Positions 42,640 to 50,945 of a DNA stretch of 53,941 nt are shown piece after piece. Source of the stretch: Curvibacter sp. (GTDB lineage Bacteria; Pseudomonadota; Gammaproteobacteria; Burkholderiales; Burkholderiaceae_C); assembly GCA_020621965.1 (NCBI GenBank), contig JAHRYV010000023.1, positions 1-53,941 of the forward strand, given 5' to 3'. The notes under the pieces are model-generated. The model worked only from the letters and a program-made list of their open reading frames with translations. It did not search any database and was not told the DNA's origin. The position numbers and the translations under genes were made by a program. Numbering within the stretch: the first letter of the stretch is position 1; every line of letters starts with the position of its first letter.

Positions 42640-44208
42640 ATGGGTGAACCCGCCGCCATTGTTCTGTGCACGCTGAATGCGAAGTACATCCACGCTTCGC
42701 TGGGCCTGCGTTATCTGCTGGCCAATATGGAGCGTCATGGCGGCGCGGACCTGCGGGCGCGCACGGTGCTGCGCGAGTACACCATTGCGCGCGCGCCGCA
42801 GGCCATCGTCGACGAACTGCTGGCGCTGCAGCCGGCCATCGTCGGTTTTGGCGTCTACATCTGGAACGTCGCGCAGACCACCGAGGTGCTGCGGCTGTTG
42901 AAAGACGCGCGGCCGCAGATCAAGGTGGTCCTGGGCGGCCCCGAGGTCAGCCACGAAGTCGAGCAGCAGGCAATCGTGCGGCTGGCCGACCACGTCATCA
43001 CCGGCTGGGGCGACGTCAGTTTCCCCAAACTCTGCCACGCCCTGCTGCATGGCCCGGCGCCGCTGATGAAGGTGATGGCCGGCGGGCAGCCGCCGCTGGA
43101 GCAGATTGCGCTGCCTTATGCCGGGTACAGCGACGAGGACCTGGCGCACCGCCTGCTCTACGTGGAGGCCTCGCGCGGCTGCCCCTTCAAATGCGAGTTC
43201 TGCCTCAGCTCACTGGACAAGACGGCCTGGGCCTTCGATCTCGACGCTTTCCTGTCCGAGATGGACGCGCTGTACCGACGCGGCGCGCGCCACTTCAAGT
43301 TCGTCGACCGTACCTTCAACCTCAAGGTCGAGGCCTCGGTGCGCATCCTGCAGTTCTTCCTCGATCGATTGAGCGAGGACCTCTTCGTGCACTTCGAGGT
43401 CATCCCGGACCATCTGCCCGATCGCCTGAAGGAGATGATCGCGCGTTTCCCGCCCGGCGTGCTGCAGTTCGAGGTCGGCATCCAGAGTTTCAACGTCGAG
43501 GTGCAGCAGCGCATCGCGCGTCGGCAGGACAACGACAAGACCGAGGCAAATCTGCGCTGGCTGGTGGCCGAGAGCCCGGCGCATCTGCACGCCGACCTGA
43601 TCTTCGGCCTGCCCGGCGAGACGCTGGAGAGTTTTGCCGCCGGCTTCGATCGTCTCTACGCGCTGGGTCCGCAGGAAATCCAGCTCGGCCTGCTCAAGCG
43701 CCTGCGCGGCACGCCGATCGCGCGCCACACGGCGGCGCACGGCATGGTCTACGACCCGGCGCCGCCCTACACGGTGCAGCAGACCGGCGTGGTGGACGCG
43801 GCCACCGTACAGCGCTACGTGCGGCTGGCGCGCTACTGGGAGCTGGTCGCCAACTCAGGCCGCTTTGCGCGCACGCTGCCCCTGCTGTTGCAGGGGGCGT
43901 CGGCCTTTGCCGCCTTCCTGGCCTTCAGCGACTGGCTCTGGCAGCGCCAGGGCGAGACTGCGCACCTGACACCGGAGCAGCTGGTCGACGCCCTGCACGA
44001 CTACCTTATCGGCGAGCGGCAACTCGAGGTCACGCAAGTCCGCCAGACCCTGCTGGCCGATTACCTGGCCAGCGGTGCGCGGGCGCGGCCGGTCTCGCTG
44101 CGGGAGGTGTTGCCGGCCCAGGGCGCGCCGCTGCCGCGTTCAGCGCGCCAGCGCGCCGAGCGCCAGGCCCGCCATGCACCGGCGGCCACCGACGAGGCTC
44201 TAAGATAG
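42640..44208 (+). CDS. B12-binding radical SAM protein (DUF4080 type)
   Basis: The 522-residue protein has an N-terminal cobalamin-binding domain (about 5-140, with GFGVYIWNVAQTTEVLRLL and VVLGGPEVSHE) and a radical SAM core with the cluster motif RGCPFKCEFC (CxxxCxxC, near residue 180). It also has ADLIFGLPGETLESF, and a C-terminal DUF4080-like helical region. It probably performs a methyl transfer or rearrangement, but its substrate is unknown. It follows cfa by 24 bp and precedes the creatininase-family gene by 4 bp, so the three may be co-transcribed. Confidence 0.9.
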   Translation: MGEPAAIVLCTLNAKYIHASLGLRYLLANMERHGGADLRARTVLREYTIARAPQAIVDELLALQPAIVGFGVYIWNVAQTTEVLRLLKDARPQIKVVLGGPEVSHEVEQQAIVRLADHVITGWGDVSFPKLCHALLHGPAPLMKVMAGGQPPLEQIALPYAGYSDEDLAHRLLYVEASRGCPFKCEFCLSSLDKTAWAFDLDAFLSEMDALYRRGARHFKFVDRTFNLKVEASVRILQFFLDRLSEDLFVHFEVIPDHLPDRLKEMIARFPPGVLQFEVGIQSFNVEVQQRIARRQDNDKTEANLRWLVAESPAHLHADLIFGLPGETLESFAAGFDRLYALGPQEIQLGLLKRLRGTPIARHTAAHGMVYDPAPPYTVQQTGVVDAATVQRYVRLARYWELVANSGRFARTLPLLLQGASAFAAFLAFSDWLWQRQGETAHLTPEQLVDALHDYLIGERQLEVTQVRQTLLADYLASGARARPVSLREVLPAQGAPLPRSARQRAERQARHAPAATDEALR

Positions 44209-44212
44209 CGCC

Positions 44213-45031
44213 ATGGCCCCACCTTCCCGTTTCTGGTCCGACCTCGGCACACGTGATTTCGCGCAGCTCGATGCGACACGCGCCATCGCCGTGCTGCCGG
44301 TGGCTGCCACCGAGCAGCATGGCCCGCACCTGCCGTTGAGCGTGGACAGCGATCTGGCCGAGGGCGTGGTCGCGGCCTGCCTGCCGCACCTGCCGGCGGA
44401 TTTGCCGGTGCTGTTCCTGCCCACGCAGGCCGTGGGCCTGAGCCCGGAACACCAGGCTTTCCCCGGCACGCTCACGCTGTCCGCACACACCGTCATCAGC
44501 TTGTGGACCGAGATCGGCGAGTCGGTGGCGCGGGCTGGCGTGAAGAAGCTGGTGCTGCTGAACGCGCACGGCGGCCAGGTCGGCGTGCTGGACATCGTGG
44601 CGCGCGACCTGCGCGCGCGGCTGGGCATGCTGGTCTACGGCGTGAACTGGTTCAATCTGCCGCTGGGCGCGGAAGTTGAAGGCCAGTTCAGCGCCGAGGA
44701 GCATCGTTTTGGCATCCATGCCGGCCAGATCGAAACGGCCATGATGCTGGCGCTCAAGCCCGAGCGGGTGGTGATGGCGCAGGCGCAGAACTTCGCCTCG
44801 GCCTCCCAGCAGCGAGCCCAGACCTTCCCCATCCTGGGCAATGGCAAAAGTGCCAAGCTGGGCTGGCAGATGCAGGACTACAACCCGCACGGGGCCGTGG
44901 GCAACGCGGCGGCGGCCACCGCGGAACAGGGCCGCGCCGTGCTGCAGGCCGCCGGCCGCGCATTGGCACAGCTGCTGGCCGAGATCGACCGCCTGCCGCC
45001 CGAGACGCTGGTGCACCGCGCGCCGGCCTGA
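44213..45031 (+). CDS. creatininase family amidohydrolase
   Basis: The 272-residue protein has the metal-binding pattern of the creatininase family: EQHGPHLPLSVDSD near residue 34, LNAHGGQ near 121, and HAGQIETAMML near 168. Members include creatininase, formamide hydrolases of flavin and deazaflavin synthesis, and mycofactocin maturation proteins. The C-terminal part NPHGAVGNAAAATAEQG fits the group. Which amide it cleaves is not clear. It follows the radical SAM gene with four bases between stop and start and is convergent with slyX. Confidence 0.9.
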   Translation: MAPPSRFWSDLGTRDFAQLDATRAIAVLPVAATEQHGPHLPLSVDSDLAEGVVAACLPHLPADLPVLFLPTQAVGLSPEHQAFPGTLTLSAHTVISLWTEIGESVARAGVKKLVLLNAHGGQVGVLDIVARDLRARLGMLVYGVNWFNLPLGAEVEGQFSAEEHRFGIHAGQIETAMMLALKPERVVMAQAQNFASASQQRAQTFPILGNGKSAKLGWQMQDYNPHGAVGNAAAATAEQGRAVLQAAGRALAQLLAEIDRLPPETLVHRAPA

Positions 45032-45042
45032 GCCGGCCACCT

Positions 45043-45261
45043 TCAGTAGTGCGGCGGCAGTTCGTCGCGCAGATTGCGCAGCACAGGTGCGCTGCCCTCG
45101 GGCAGTTGCGCGCGCAGCGCCCGCACTTCGCGCAGCAGCAGGTCGATCTGCTGCTGTTGGCGGTAGATGGTCTGGTTCAGCTGCTCCAGCAGGTCTTCGG
45201 CATAACTGGCCTTGATTTCCAGCTCGTCGAGCCGACGGCTCGTGTCTTCAGAGGTTCCCAT
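45043..45261 (-). CDS. slyX: SlyX family protein
   Basis: The 72-residue protein is a short coiled coil: RRLDELEIKASYAEDLLEQLNQTIYRQQQQIDLL, then LREVRAL and a C-terminal LRDELPPHY, which is the SlyX end motif (PPHY). The function is unknown in all species I know of. The start ATG at 45261 is 34 bp downstream of the LysR gene stop, so it may be the second gene of that transcript. Confidence 0.9.
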   Translation of the reverse strand: MGTSEDTSRRLDELEIKASYAEDLLEQLNQTIYRQQQQIDLLLREVRALRAQLPEGSAPVLRNLRDELPPHY

Positions 45262-45294
45262 GCCCCGATTGTGGCCTGAGCCGCAGCCGCCGTC

Positions 45295-46260
45295 TCAGGC
45301 CCCTTCGCCGATCGCCTGGCGCGTTTGCGCCGCCTGGCCGGTGAGCCAGTCGCAAAAGGCCTGCACCTCGGGCCGCGCACTGCTGTGCGGCGCCACGATC
45401 AGCCAGTAGGCCATGGGTGAGTCCAGGCGCATGCCGGGCAGCACCTCGACCAGGTCGCCCGAGGCCAGGCTGTCGGCCACCAGCGGCATGCGCGTGAGCG
45501 CCACGCCCTGCCCGGCCAGGGCCGCCTGCGCGATCTGGTAGGCGTAACCGAAGTAGAGCCAGCGTTTGGGTTCGAGTCTTCGGAGGTGATGGACGTCGAG
45601 CCAATGACGCCAGGTCAGCCAGGCCATGGGCTGGCTGTGCTGGGCTTCGTTGGCGTCGATCAGGGTGTAGTGGGCCAGGTCTTCGCCGCGCTGCAGGGCG
45701 CGCCCGTTTTTCAGCAACCAGGGGCTGACCACGGGCGTGAGCTGCTCGCCGAACAGATGCACGGCGTGGGCCGGCACGTTGGCGCCCAAGGTGCAGCGCA
45801 AGGCCAGGTCGACGTCGGTGGTGTCGAGATCGACCATGGTGTCCGAGGCGTCGATGCGGATGTCGATGTCGGGGTGCTGGCTCTGGAAGGCTTCGAGCCG
45901 CGGGATCAGCCACATGGAGGCAAACGAGGCCCAGGTGCTGATGGCCACGCTCTTGCGCCCCGCGCTGCGCCGGATCTGCCGCACGGCACTGTCCATGCGT
46001 TCGAGCGAGGGCAGTACCGCCTGCAGCAGCTGCGCGCCGGCGGCCGTGAGATCCACCGCACGGGTGTGGCGCAGAAACAGGGCGACGCCCACCTCATCCT
46101 CCAGCGCCTGGATCTGGCGCGTCACCGCGCTTTGCGTGAGCGCCAGCTCCTCCGCGGCCGCGCGGAAATTCAGATGCCGCGCCACTGCCGCGAAGGCGCG
46201 CAACTGCCCCACGCCGATGGGCCGGGTACGGGGGGGAAAAGCGGGCGTGGACGTGGCCAT
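45295..46260 (-). CDS. LysR-family transcriptional regulator
   Basis: The 321-residue regulator has a LysR winged helix (about residues 20-80, FRAAAEELALTQSAVTRQIQALEDEVG) and a periplasmic-binding-like effector domain with VAISTWASFASMWLIPRLEAF. The GcvA-like spacing LEDEVGVALFLRHTRAVDLT is notable. The ATG at 46260 is preferred to an upstream TTG at 46296. It is divergent from the DUF2917 gene over 115 bp, the usual layout for a LysR regulator and its target. Its effector is unknown. Confidence 0.92.
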   Translation of the reverse strand: MATSTPAFPPRTRPIGVGQLRAFAAVARHLNFRAAAEELALTQSAVTRQIQALEDEVGVALFLRHTRAVDLTAAGAQLLQAVLPSLERMDSAVRQIRRSAGRKSVAISTWASFASMWLIPRLEAFQSQHPDIDIRIDASDTMVDLDTTDVDLALRCTLGANVPAHAVHLFGEQLTPVVSPWLLKNGRALQRGEDLAHYTLIDANEAQHSQPMAWLTWRHWLDVHHLRRLEPKRWLYFGYAYQIAQAALAGQGVALTRMPLVADSLASGDLVEVLPGMRLDSPMAYWLIVAPHSSARPEVQAFCDWLTGQAAQTRQAIGEGA

Positions 46261-46375
46261 ACCGTGGGGGGTTGATTGATGCGCTTCCGGAATCAATAGC
46301 CTAGCCGGATTTCATTAGACGGACCAGCGGAATTTTCTGATGATGCATGGCCCAACCATGCAAAAGGAGTCTGCG

Positions 46376-46831
46376 ATGCTTGCTCCGAACGATCCGGAAC
46401 TGCATCAATCCATCAGCGCCGCCGGCTTGGCAGGCAGCTGGAGGCTGGCAGCCGGGCGGGCACTCAGTCTGCGCCTGCGCTCAGCGGGTGTCCTGCAGAT
46501 CACCCAGGGCCAGGCCTGGGTCACGCTCAACGAGCGCACCCGCGGCCATGGCGTCGAGTCGGGTGACCATTTCCTGGGGCCGGGGCAGCAGCTGCCGGTG
46601 CGTGCGGGGCGTCATCTGGTGATCGAGTCGCTCGATCAGGCCCCGGTCCACTTCGAATGGTTGCCGGCGCTCACGCTGCCGTTCCCGCTGTCGCACGGGA
46701 CCGTGGCGCTGGTCCGGCCCCTGGCCGATCTGGCGCGGGCGGCGGCGCTGGCCGGCCGTGCGCTGCTGCAACTGCTCCTCGGCCTGGGTGCGTATCTGGC
46801 CGCCGGCCTGCTGCCCTTCAGGCGTAGGTGA
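46376..46831 (+). CDS. DUF2917 domain protein
   Basis: The 151-residue protein matches DUF2917. A cupin-like beta core (about 30-100) has LRLRSAGVLQITQGQAWVTLNE, HGVESGDHFLGPGQQLPVRAG and HLVIESLDQAP. A hydrophobic C-terminal segment (ALLQLLLGLGAYLAAGLL) could anchor it in the membrane. The ATG at 46376 has AAAAGGAG six bases upstream; an upstream in-frame start is less likely. The divergent LysR gene probably controls it. Its stop overlaps the convergent histidine phosphatase gene by 14 bp. Confidence 0.85.
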   Translation: MLAPNDPELHQSISAAGLAGSWRLAAGRALSLRLRSAGVLQITQGQAWVTLNERTRGHGVESGDHFLGPGQQLPVRAGRHLVIESLDQAPVHFEWLPALTLPFPLSHGTVALVRPLADLARAAALAGRALLQLLLGLGAYLAAGLLPFRRR

Positions 46832-47486
46832 TCCAGTCCGCCAGCGCCGGCTCGTCCAGGTGGGGCAGGGTGTTGTAGCTCAGCAGGGAATGGCGCTTCG
46901 GATTGAAGCTGAACTCGCTCACCGCGCTGTTGCGGATGCGCATGTTGAGTTCGATGGTGGTCTCGGGTGTGGTGCCCAGCACGTGGCCCACGGCGGTGGC
47001 GATCGGGCCGCCGCTGGAGACGATCAGCACATTCCCTTCGTAGTCCCGGCGCACCTGCTCCAGCACCGCGGTGACGCCGGCCAGGAAGTCGTCATAGCTG
47101 GGCATGCCGCGCGGGCTGATCACGCCATTCATCCACTGGCGCAGGCCGTCGCGCAGCAGGCGAAAGTGCTGGCGGTAGAGCTCGGGGCTGTCCGGCCTGG
47201 GCAGCGGCTGCGGGTGGATGGCGGCGATCACCGCGGCGCTGTCGTATTCGTTCAGCCCGGCGAGGGCCTGCGCTTGCTGGTCATAACCGGCGCCCTGCGC
47301 AATGCCGCTCCAGGTCTGCGCGTGGCGGCGCAGCGTGCCCGTGAGCACGGCGTCGAAGCGCAGGCCGCGCGCGCCCCAGTACTGGCCCAGGCGTTCGCTT
47401 TGCCGGCGGCCGAGCTCGCTGAGCTGGTCGTAGTCGTCGGCGCCAAAAGAGGCCTGGCCGTGGCGCACGAGGTAGAGGGTTCCCAT
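46818..47486 (-). CDS. histidine phosphatase (phosphoglycerate mutase-like) family protein
   Basis: The 222-residue protein has the catalytic LVRHGQASFGADDYDQLSELG block at the N-terminus, with the phospho-accepting histidine in RHG. A second acidic/histidine region is VLTGTLRRHAQTW and later VLIVSSGGPIATAVG, where Ser-Gly-Gly replaces the usual second HG motif. It may be a phosphatase of small metabolites rather than a glycolytic mutase. The missing second histidine should be checked before activity is assumed. It is convergent with, and overlaps by 14 bp, the DUF2917 gene. Confidence 0.85.
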   Translation of the reverse strand: MGTLYLVRHGQASFGADDYDQLSELGRRQSERLGQYWGARGLRFDAVLTGTLRRHAQTWSGIAQGAGYDQQAQALAGLNEYDSAAVIAAIHPQPLPRPDSPELYRQHFRLLRDGLRQWMNGVISPRGMPSYDDFLAGVTAVLEQVRRDYEGNVLIVSSGGPIATAVGHVLGTTPETTIELNMRIRNSAVSEFSFNPKRHSLLSYNTLPHLDEPALADWITYA

Positions 47487-47520
47487 GTTTCGATTGTCGC
47501 CGGATGGCGCGCTCCGGCTT

Positions 47521-47556
47521 GTCGCCGCGGCGACGGGTTGCTATATAAATAGTAGC
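47521..47556. repeat. two palindromes between the histidine phosphatase and PhzF genes
   Basis: GTCGCCGCGGCGAC (47521-47534) is a perfect 14-bp palindrome. It is followed by an AT-rich imperfect dyad GCTATATAAATAGTAGC (47540-47556). The second resembles intergenic GCTA-type dyads that I recall as common in Comamonadaceae. They may be a terminator and promoter for the minus-strand genes. Confidence 0.45.
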
Positions 47557-47581
47557 GTTCGATGGGGCGCCCGGGCCCTGG

Positions 47582-48520
47582 TCACAGCAGGACCTGCCCG
47601 CTGATGCAGGTCTGCACCTGCCCGCCGACCCACACCTGCCCGTCCTCGTCACGCTCCAACAGCACCCGGCCGGCGCGCCCCAGGCAACTGCCTTGCGCGG
47701 CCAGGTAGCGCGCGGGCAGATGACCCTCGGCCATCAGCCACTGCGCCAGACTGGCGTTGAGGCTGCCGGTCACCGGGTCTTCGGTGATGCCTACCGGCGC
47801 GGCGAAGGCGCGCACCTCCAGGTCGGGCGCGGCGAGTTGCGGCGCGTCGCTGGCGTGCTCGGCAAAGGCGCGCGCCTCGCGGCTGCTGCGCGCGATCAAC
47901 TGCACGCCCGCCGCCTCGGCCCCGGCTTCGGTCGTCAGCGCGGCCACGCCCACTTTCTGCTTCAACTCGCGCAGGCGCGCGTGGTCGGGCGCCAAGGCCA
48001 GCACAGTGTCCACGCTGTCGAGCAGCAGGCCCAGCCATTGCGGCCCGTTGTCCAGCTGCTGCGCGGCGCGGATCTGCGCGCTGTCGATGCCCAGTGCCTG
48101 CGCCACCTGGGCCAGCAGTGCGGGCGTCGGCGCGCTGCGTTTGAGCGGCGGCGCCGCAAAGGCCAGGTGCTGGCCGGCGCGGCGGATGGGCACCAGCCCG
48201 ACGGCACATTCCTGCACGATGCGCTCGGCGCTGTGCGGTTGCCCGCCCGCGGCCAGCCAGGCGTGGCAGCTGCCCAGCGTGGGATGGCCGGCAAAGGGCA
48301 GCTCGGCGCCGGGCGTGAAGATGCGCACGCGGTAGTCGGCGCCGGGCTGGGTGGGCGGCAGCAGGAAGGTGGTTTCTGACAGATTGGTCCAGCGCGCGTA
48401 GCGCTGCATGGCCTCGTCGCTCAGGCCCGTGCCGTCGAGCACCACGGCCAGCGGGTTGCCGTAGTAGGGCGTGGCGGTGAAGACGTCGACCTGCTGGTAG
48501 GGGCGGGAAAGGTGGCTCAT
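47582..48520 (-). CDS. PhzF family phenazine-biosynthesis-like protein
   Basis: The 312-residue protein has the PhzF fold signatures: YQQVDVFTATPYYGNPLAVVLDG at the N-terminus, the catalytic Glu region LSETTFLLPP, and AELPFAGHPTLGSCHAWL and GITEDPVTGSLNASLAQWL further on. Phenazine synthesis is not implied, since no other phz genes are present. Many homologues are isomerases or epimerases of unknown substrate. The start overlaps the stop of the aminotransferase gene by 4 bp (ATGA), so the two are coupled and may act on related amino-acid compounds. Confidence 0.93.
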   Translation of the reverse strand: MSHLSRPYQQVDVFTATPYYGNPLAVVLDGTGLSDEAMQRYARWTNLSETTFLLPPTQPGADYRVRIFTPGAELPFAGHPTLGSCHAWLAAGGQPHSAERIVQECAVGLVPIRRAGQHLAFAAPPLKRSAPTPALLAQVAQALGIDSAQIRAAQQLDNGPQWLGLLLDSVDTVLALAPDHARLRELKQKVGVAALTTEAGAEAAGVQLIARSSREARAFAEHASDAPQLAAPDLEVRAFAAPVGITEDPVTGSLNASLAQWLMAEGHLPARYLAAQGSCLGRAGRVLLERDEDGQVWVGGQVQTCISGQVLL

Positions 48521-49713
48521 GCCATGTGCTCCTGGATGACGGTGGCCAGCGCGGCCACACCGCGCCGGATCTCCTCTTCGCTGGCGGTCACGAAGGACAG
48601 GCGCATGGTGCGCGCATCCGCCGCGTTGGCGTAGAAGGCAGCGCCGGGCACATAGGCCACGCCGCGCTCCACGGCGGCCGGCAGCAGCGCCGCGGCGTCC
48701 AGGCCCGCGGGCAGGCGGGCCCAAAGGAACATGCCGCCGTCAGGCCGGTTCCACTCGACACCGGGGGGCATGTGCTGGCGGAGTGCCGCCAGCATCACGT
48801 CGCGCTGCGCCTTGTAGAGCGCGCGGATGCGCGGCACGTGCCGGTCGAGGAAGCCGTCCTTGATGACCTCGGCCACCACGCGCTGGTTGAAGCCCGGGCT
48901 GTGCAAGTCTGCGGCCTGCTTGGCCTGTAGCAGCTTGGGGAACAGCTCTTTCGGCGCGACCAGATAACCCAGGCGCAGGCTGGGCGCAAGCACCTTGGAA
49001 AAGGAGCCGAGGTAGAGGCAGCCCGGTGGGTGACGCGCCGTCAGCGGCGCCGGCGGCGGCTGGTCGAACCAGAGTTCGCCATAGGGGTTGTCCTCGATCA
49101 GGGGCAGGGCCAGCTCGGCGGCCGCGGTGCTGAGGGCCGCGCGGCGGGCCTCGCTCATCATGCGCCCGGTCGGGTTCTGGAAGTTGGGCAACACGTAGAG
49201 AAAACGTGCCGGCGTGCCGGCGGCCTGCACCTGGCGCAGCGCGGTGATGTCCACGCCTTCGTCGTCGCTGGCCACGCTGTGCACCTGGGGTTGCATGGGC
49301 GCGAAGGCCTGCAGTGCGCCGAGGTAGGTGGGCGTCTCCACCAGGATGCGGCTGTCCTGGTCGATCAGCACCTTGGCGGCCAGGTCCAGACCCTGTTGCG
49401 AGCCGGTGGTGATGAGGACCTGGGACGGGTCGACCGGCCAGGGCAGCGAGGCCGCCACCATCTCGCGCAGCGGGCCGTAACCCTCGCTGGCGGCGTACTG
49501 CAGGGCGGCCTGGGCATCGTCGCGCAGCACGCGCGCGCAGGCCTGCGCGAATTCCTCGACCGGAAAGGTCTTGGGCGAGGGCAGGCCGCCGGCAAAGCTG
49601 ATGATGCCGGGTCGTTCGGTGACCTTGAGCAGCTCGCGCAGCACAGAGGGGTTCATGTGCTCGGCGCGGGAGGACAGTCGCCAGGGGGAGGGATCAGCGG
49701 GGCGGGCGTTCAT
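48517..49713 (-). CDS. PLP-dependent aminotransferase, class I/II
   Basis: The 398-residue enzyme is a fold-type I aminotransferase close to the 2-aminoadipate/valine-pyruvate group. It has GIISFAGGLPSPKTFP, LQYAASEGYGPLREMVA, the cofactor-binding TTGSQQGLDLAAKVL, PNFQNPTGRMM, and the lysine for pyridoxal phosphate in LGSFSKVLAPSLRLGYL. It lacks the GntR-type DNA-binding domain of MocR proteins. The ATG at 49713 is set by NARPADPSPWRLS; the frame is open upstream but not convincing. It is the first gene of the pair with PhzF. Confidence 0.93.
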   Translation of the reverse strand: MNARPADPSPWRLSSRAEHMNPSVLRELLKVTERPGIISFAGGLPSPKTFPVEEFAQACARVLRDDAQAALQYAASEGYGPLREMVAASLPWPVDPSQVLITTGSQQGLDLAAKVLIDQDSRILVETPTYLGALQAFAPMQPQVHSVASDDEGVDITALRQVQAAGTPARFLYVLPNFQNPTGRMMSEARRAALSTAAAELALPLIEDNPYGELWFDQPPPAPLTARHPPGCLYLGSFSKVLAPSLRLGYLVAPKELFPKLLQAKQAADLHSPGFNQRVVAEVIKDGFLDRHVPRIRALYKAQRDVMLAALRQHMPPGVEWNRPDGGMFLWARLPAGLDAAALLPAAVERGVAYVPGAAFYANAADARTMRLSFVTASEEEIRRGVAALATVIQEHMA

Positions 49714-50045
49714 GAGGTGCTGGCGCTTTCGGATTCCGGGTGGAGGGCTGCAGGGACAGGCATTGTGCGGCCGGTGTGGACAACGGGCGCACGCGCACCG
49801 TGCCGCTCTGCCAGACCGCGGCATTGCCGCGTGAGCGTGGTGCGGGAGTCCGGTTTGGCGCGCATGACCCCCACTCTAGCGCGAACGAAGGGCGTTGACG
49901 GCCCCACCCCTGCGGCGGGCACCCTCGGAGACCGGTGGATTCCTCGCCTCTACGGGGGATTCCTGCTAACCTAGGCGGCAGAAAATCGACAGCCCCGGGC
50001 TTGCGGGCGCCGCAAAGCCCTCCGCATTCCCGGACCGGAGTGACC
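49714..50045. other. 332-bp divergent region between the aminotransferase and chemotaxis genes
   Basis: No gene is supported. GGATTCC occurs three times (49731-49737, 49937-49943 and 49957-49963). The last two, extended to GGATTCCT, are exactly 20 bp apart, near two helical turns. No sigma28-type promoter with a good match was seen. GGAGTGACC precedes the CheZ-like gene. Confidence 0.5.
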
Positions 50046-50492
50046 ATGCAATCTCCCCACACGCTGCATACGCAACAGCCCGCCCTGCAACTGCCGGTGA
50101 CGCTGGTGGCCGAGGTGCAGGACACGCTGCTGGTGGCAGCGCATGATCTGGCCCGGCTTGACCGCCTCCTCGCCCAGTCCATGGACAAGCTGATGGATCG
50201 GTTCAGCACCGCCAGCGCCCAGCTGGCCGACCCGGTCTTGCCCGATGCGCCGGCGCTCGACGCGATACGCGCGGCCCTGCGGGCCGCGGTGACCGAGCTG
50301 CAGTGCCAGGATCTGGCCGCGCAACTGATAGGGCATACTTCCGCGCTGCTGCAGGGCTGTGCCTACCGGCTGGCCTCTGAAGCCATGGGGCCGGAGGATG
50401 GTGAGGCCGTCCCCTTTGTCGCGGCGGTCCCGGAGCGTCCGAATCCGGTGACGCAGGGCGAGCGGGAGGGCGGCTCGATCGAGCTGTTTTGA
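50046..50492 (+). CDS. small CheZ-like protein with a DxxxQ motif
   Basis: The 148-residue protein is mainly helical. Its key segment, LQCQDLAAQLIGH, matches the CheZ catalytic block QDFQDLTGQVI, with Asp89 and Gln93 in the DxxxQ spacing used by CheZ to hydrolyse CheY-phosphate. It is far shorter than CheZ (about 214 residues). The long paired helices before the motif (about 20-60, AEVQDTLLVAAHDLARLDRLL) could give the four-helix bundle. It ends GGSIELF, which is almost the same as the last residues of CheD two genes on (GGSVELF), and the shared tail may bind a common partner. A CheY-like gene follows by 46 bp. The phosphatase role is inferred. Confidence 0.75.
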   Translation: MQSPHTLHTQQPALQLPVTLVAEVQDTLLVAAHDLARLDRLLAQSMDKLMDRFSTASAQLADPVLPDAPALDAIRAALRAAVTELQCQDLAAQLIGHTSALLQGCAYRLASEAMGPEDGEAVPFVAAVPERPNPVTQGEREGGSIELF

Positions 50493-50538
50493 GTCATAGA
50501 TCCTGCACAGACACCGATCCACCTCCCGGAATTCAGCC

Positions 50539-50901
50539 ATGCCACGGATACTCGCTGTTGACGACTCGCCCTCGATGCGCAAGATGGTCGTGTTCGCCCT
50601 GGCGGGGGCGGGCTACCAGGTGGTGGAAGCGGTCGACGGCCAGGACGCCTACGAAAAGGCCCAGCAACAACGCTTCGACCTGGTGCTGACCGACCAGAAC
50701 ATGCCGCGGCTCGACGGGCTGGGCCTGACTCGCAAGCTGCGGGTACACCCGGATTTCGTCCACACGCCGATCCTGGTGTTGAGCACCGAATCGAGCGAGC
50801 TGATGAAGCAGGCGGGTCGCGCCGCGGGTGCCACCGGCTGGCTGGTCAAGCCTTTCGATCCGGTCCGCCTGATCGAGACCATCAGGAAAGTCATCCAGTA
50901 G
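50539..50901 (+). CDS. CheY-like response regulator
   Basis: The 120-residue single receiver domain has the acidic pair Asp8-Asp9 (ILAVDDSPSM), phospho-accepting Asp52 (LVLTDQNMPRLDG), the switch Ser82-Thr83 (ILVLSTESS), and Lys104 (GWLVKPFDP). It has no output domain, as in chemotaxis CheY. The position equal to CheY Tyr106 appears to be Trp101. The ATG at 50539 has only a weak upstream GGAATTC. It lies between the CheZ-like and CheD genes and is likely the substrate of the former. Confidence 0.93.
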   Translation: MPRILAVDDSPSMRKMVVFALAGAGYQVVEAVDGQDAYEKAQQQRFDLVLTDQNMPRLDGLGLTRKLRVHPDFVHTPILVLSTESSELMKQAGRAAGATGWLVKPFDPVRLIETIRKVIQ

Positions 50902-50945
50902 TCCGGTTCTCGGGCGCAGGTGCGGGAACGCAAGCGGAGACAGGC

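Noticed and set aside
47582..49713. Phenazine biosynthesis cluster
   Set aside because: Only a PhzF-family protein is present, and this family is widespread outside phenazine pathways.
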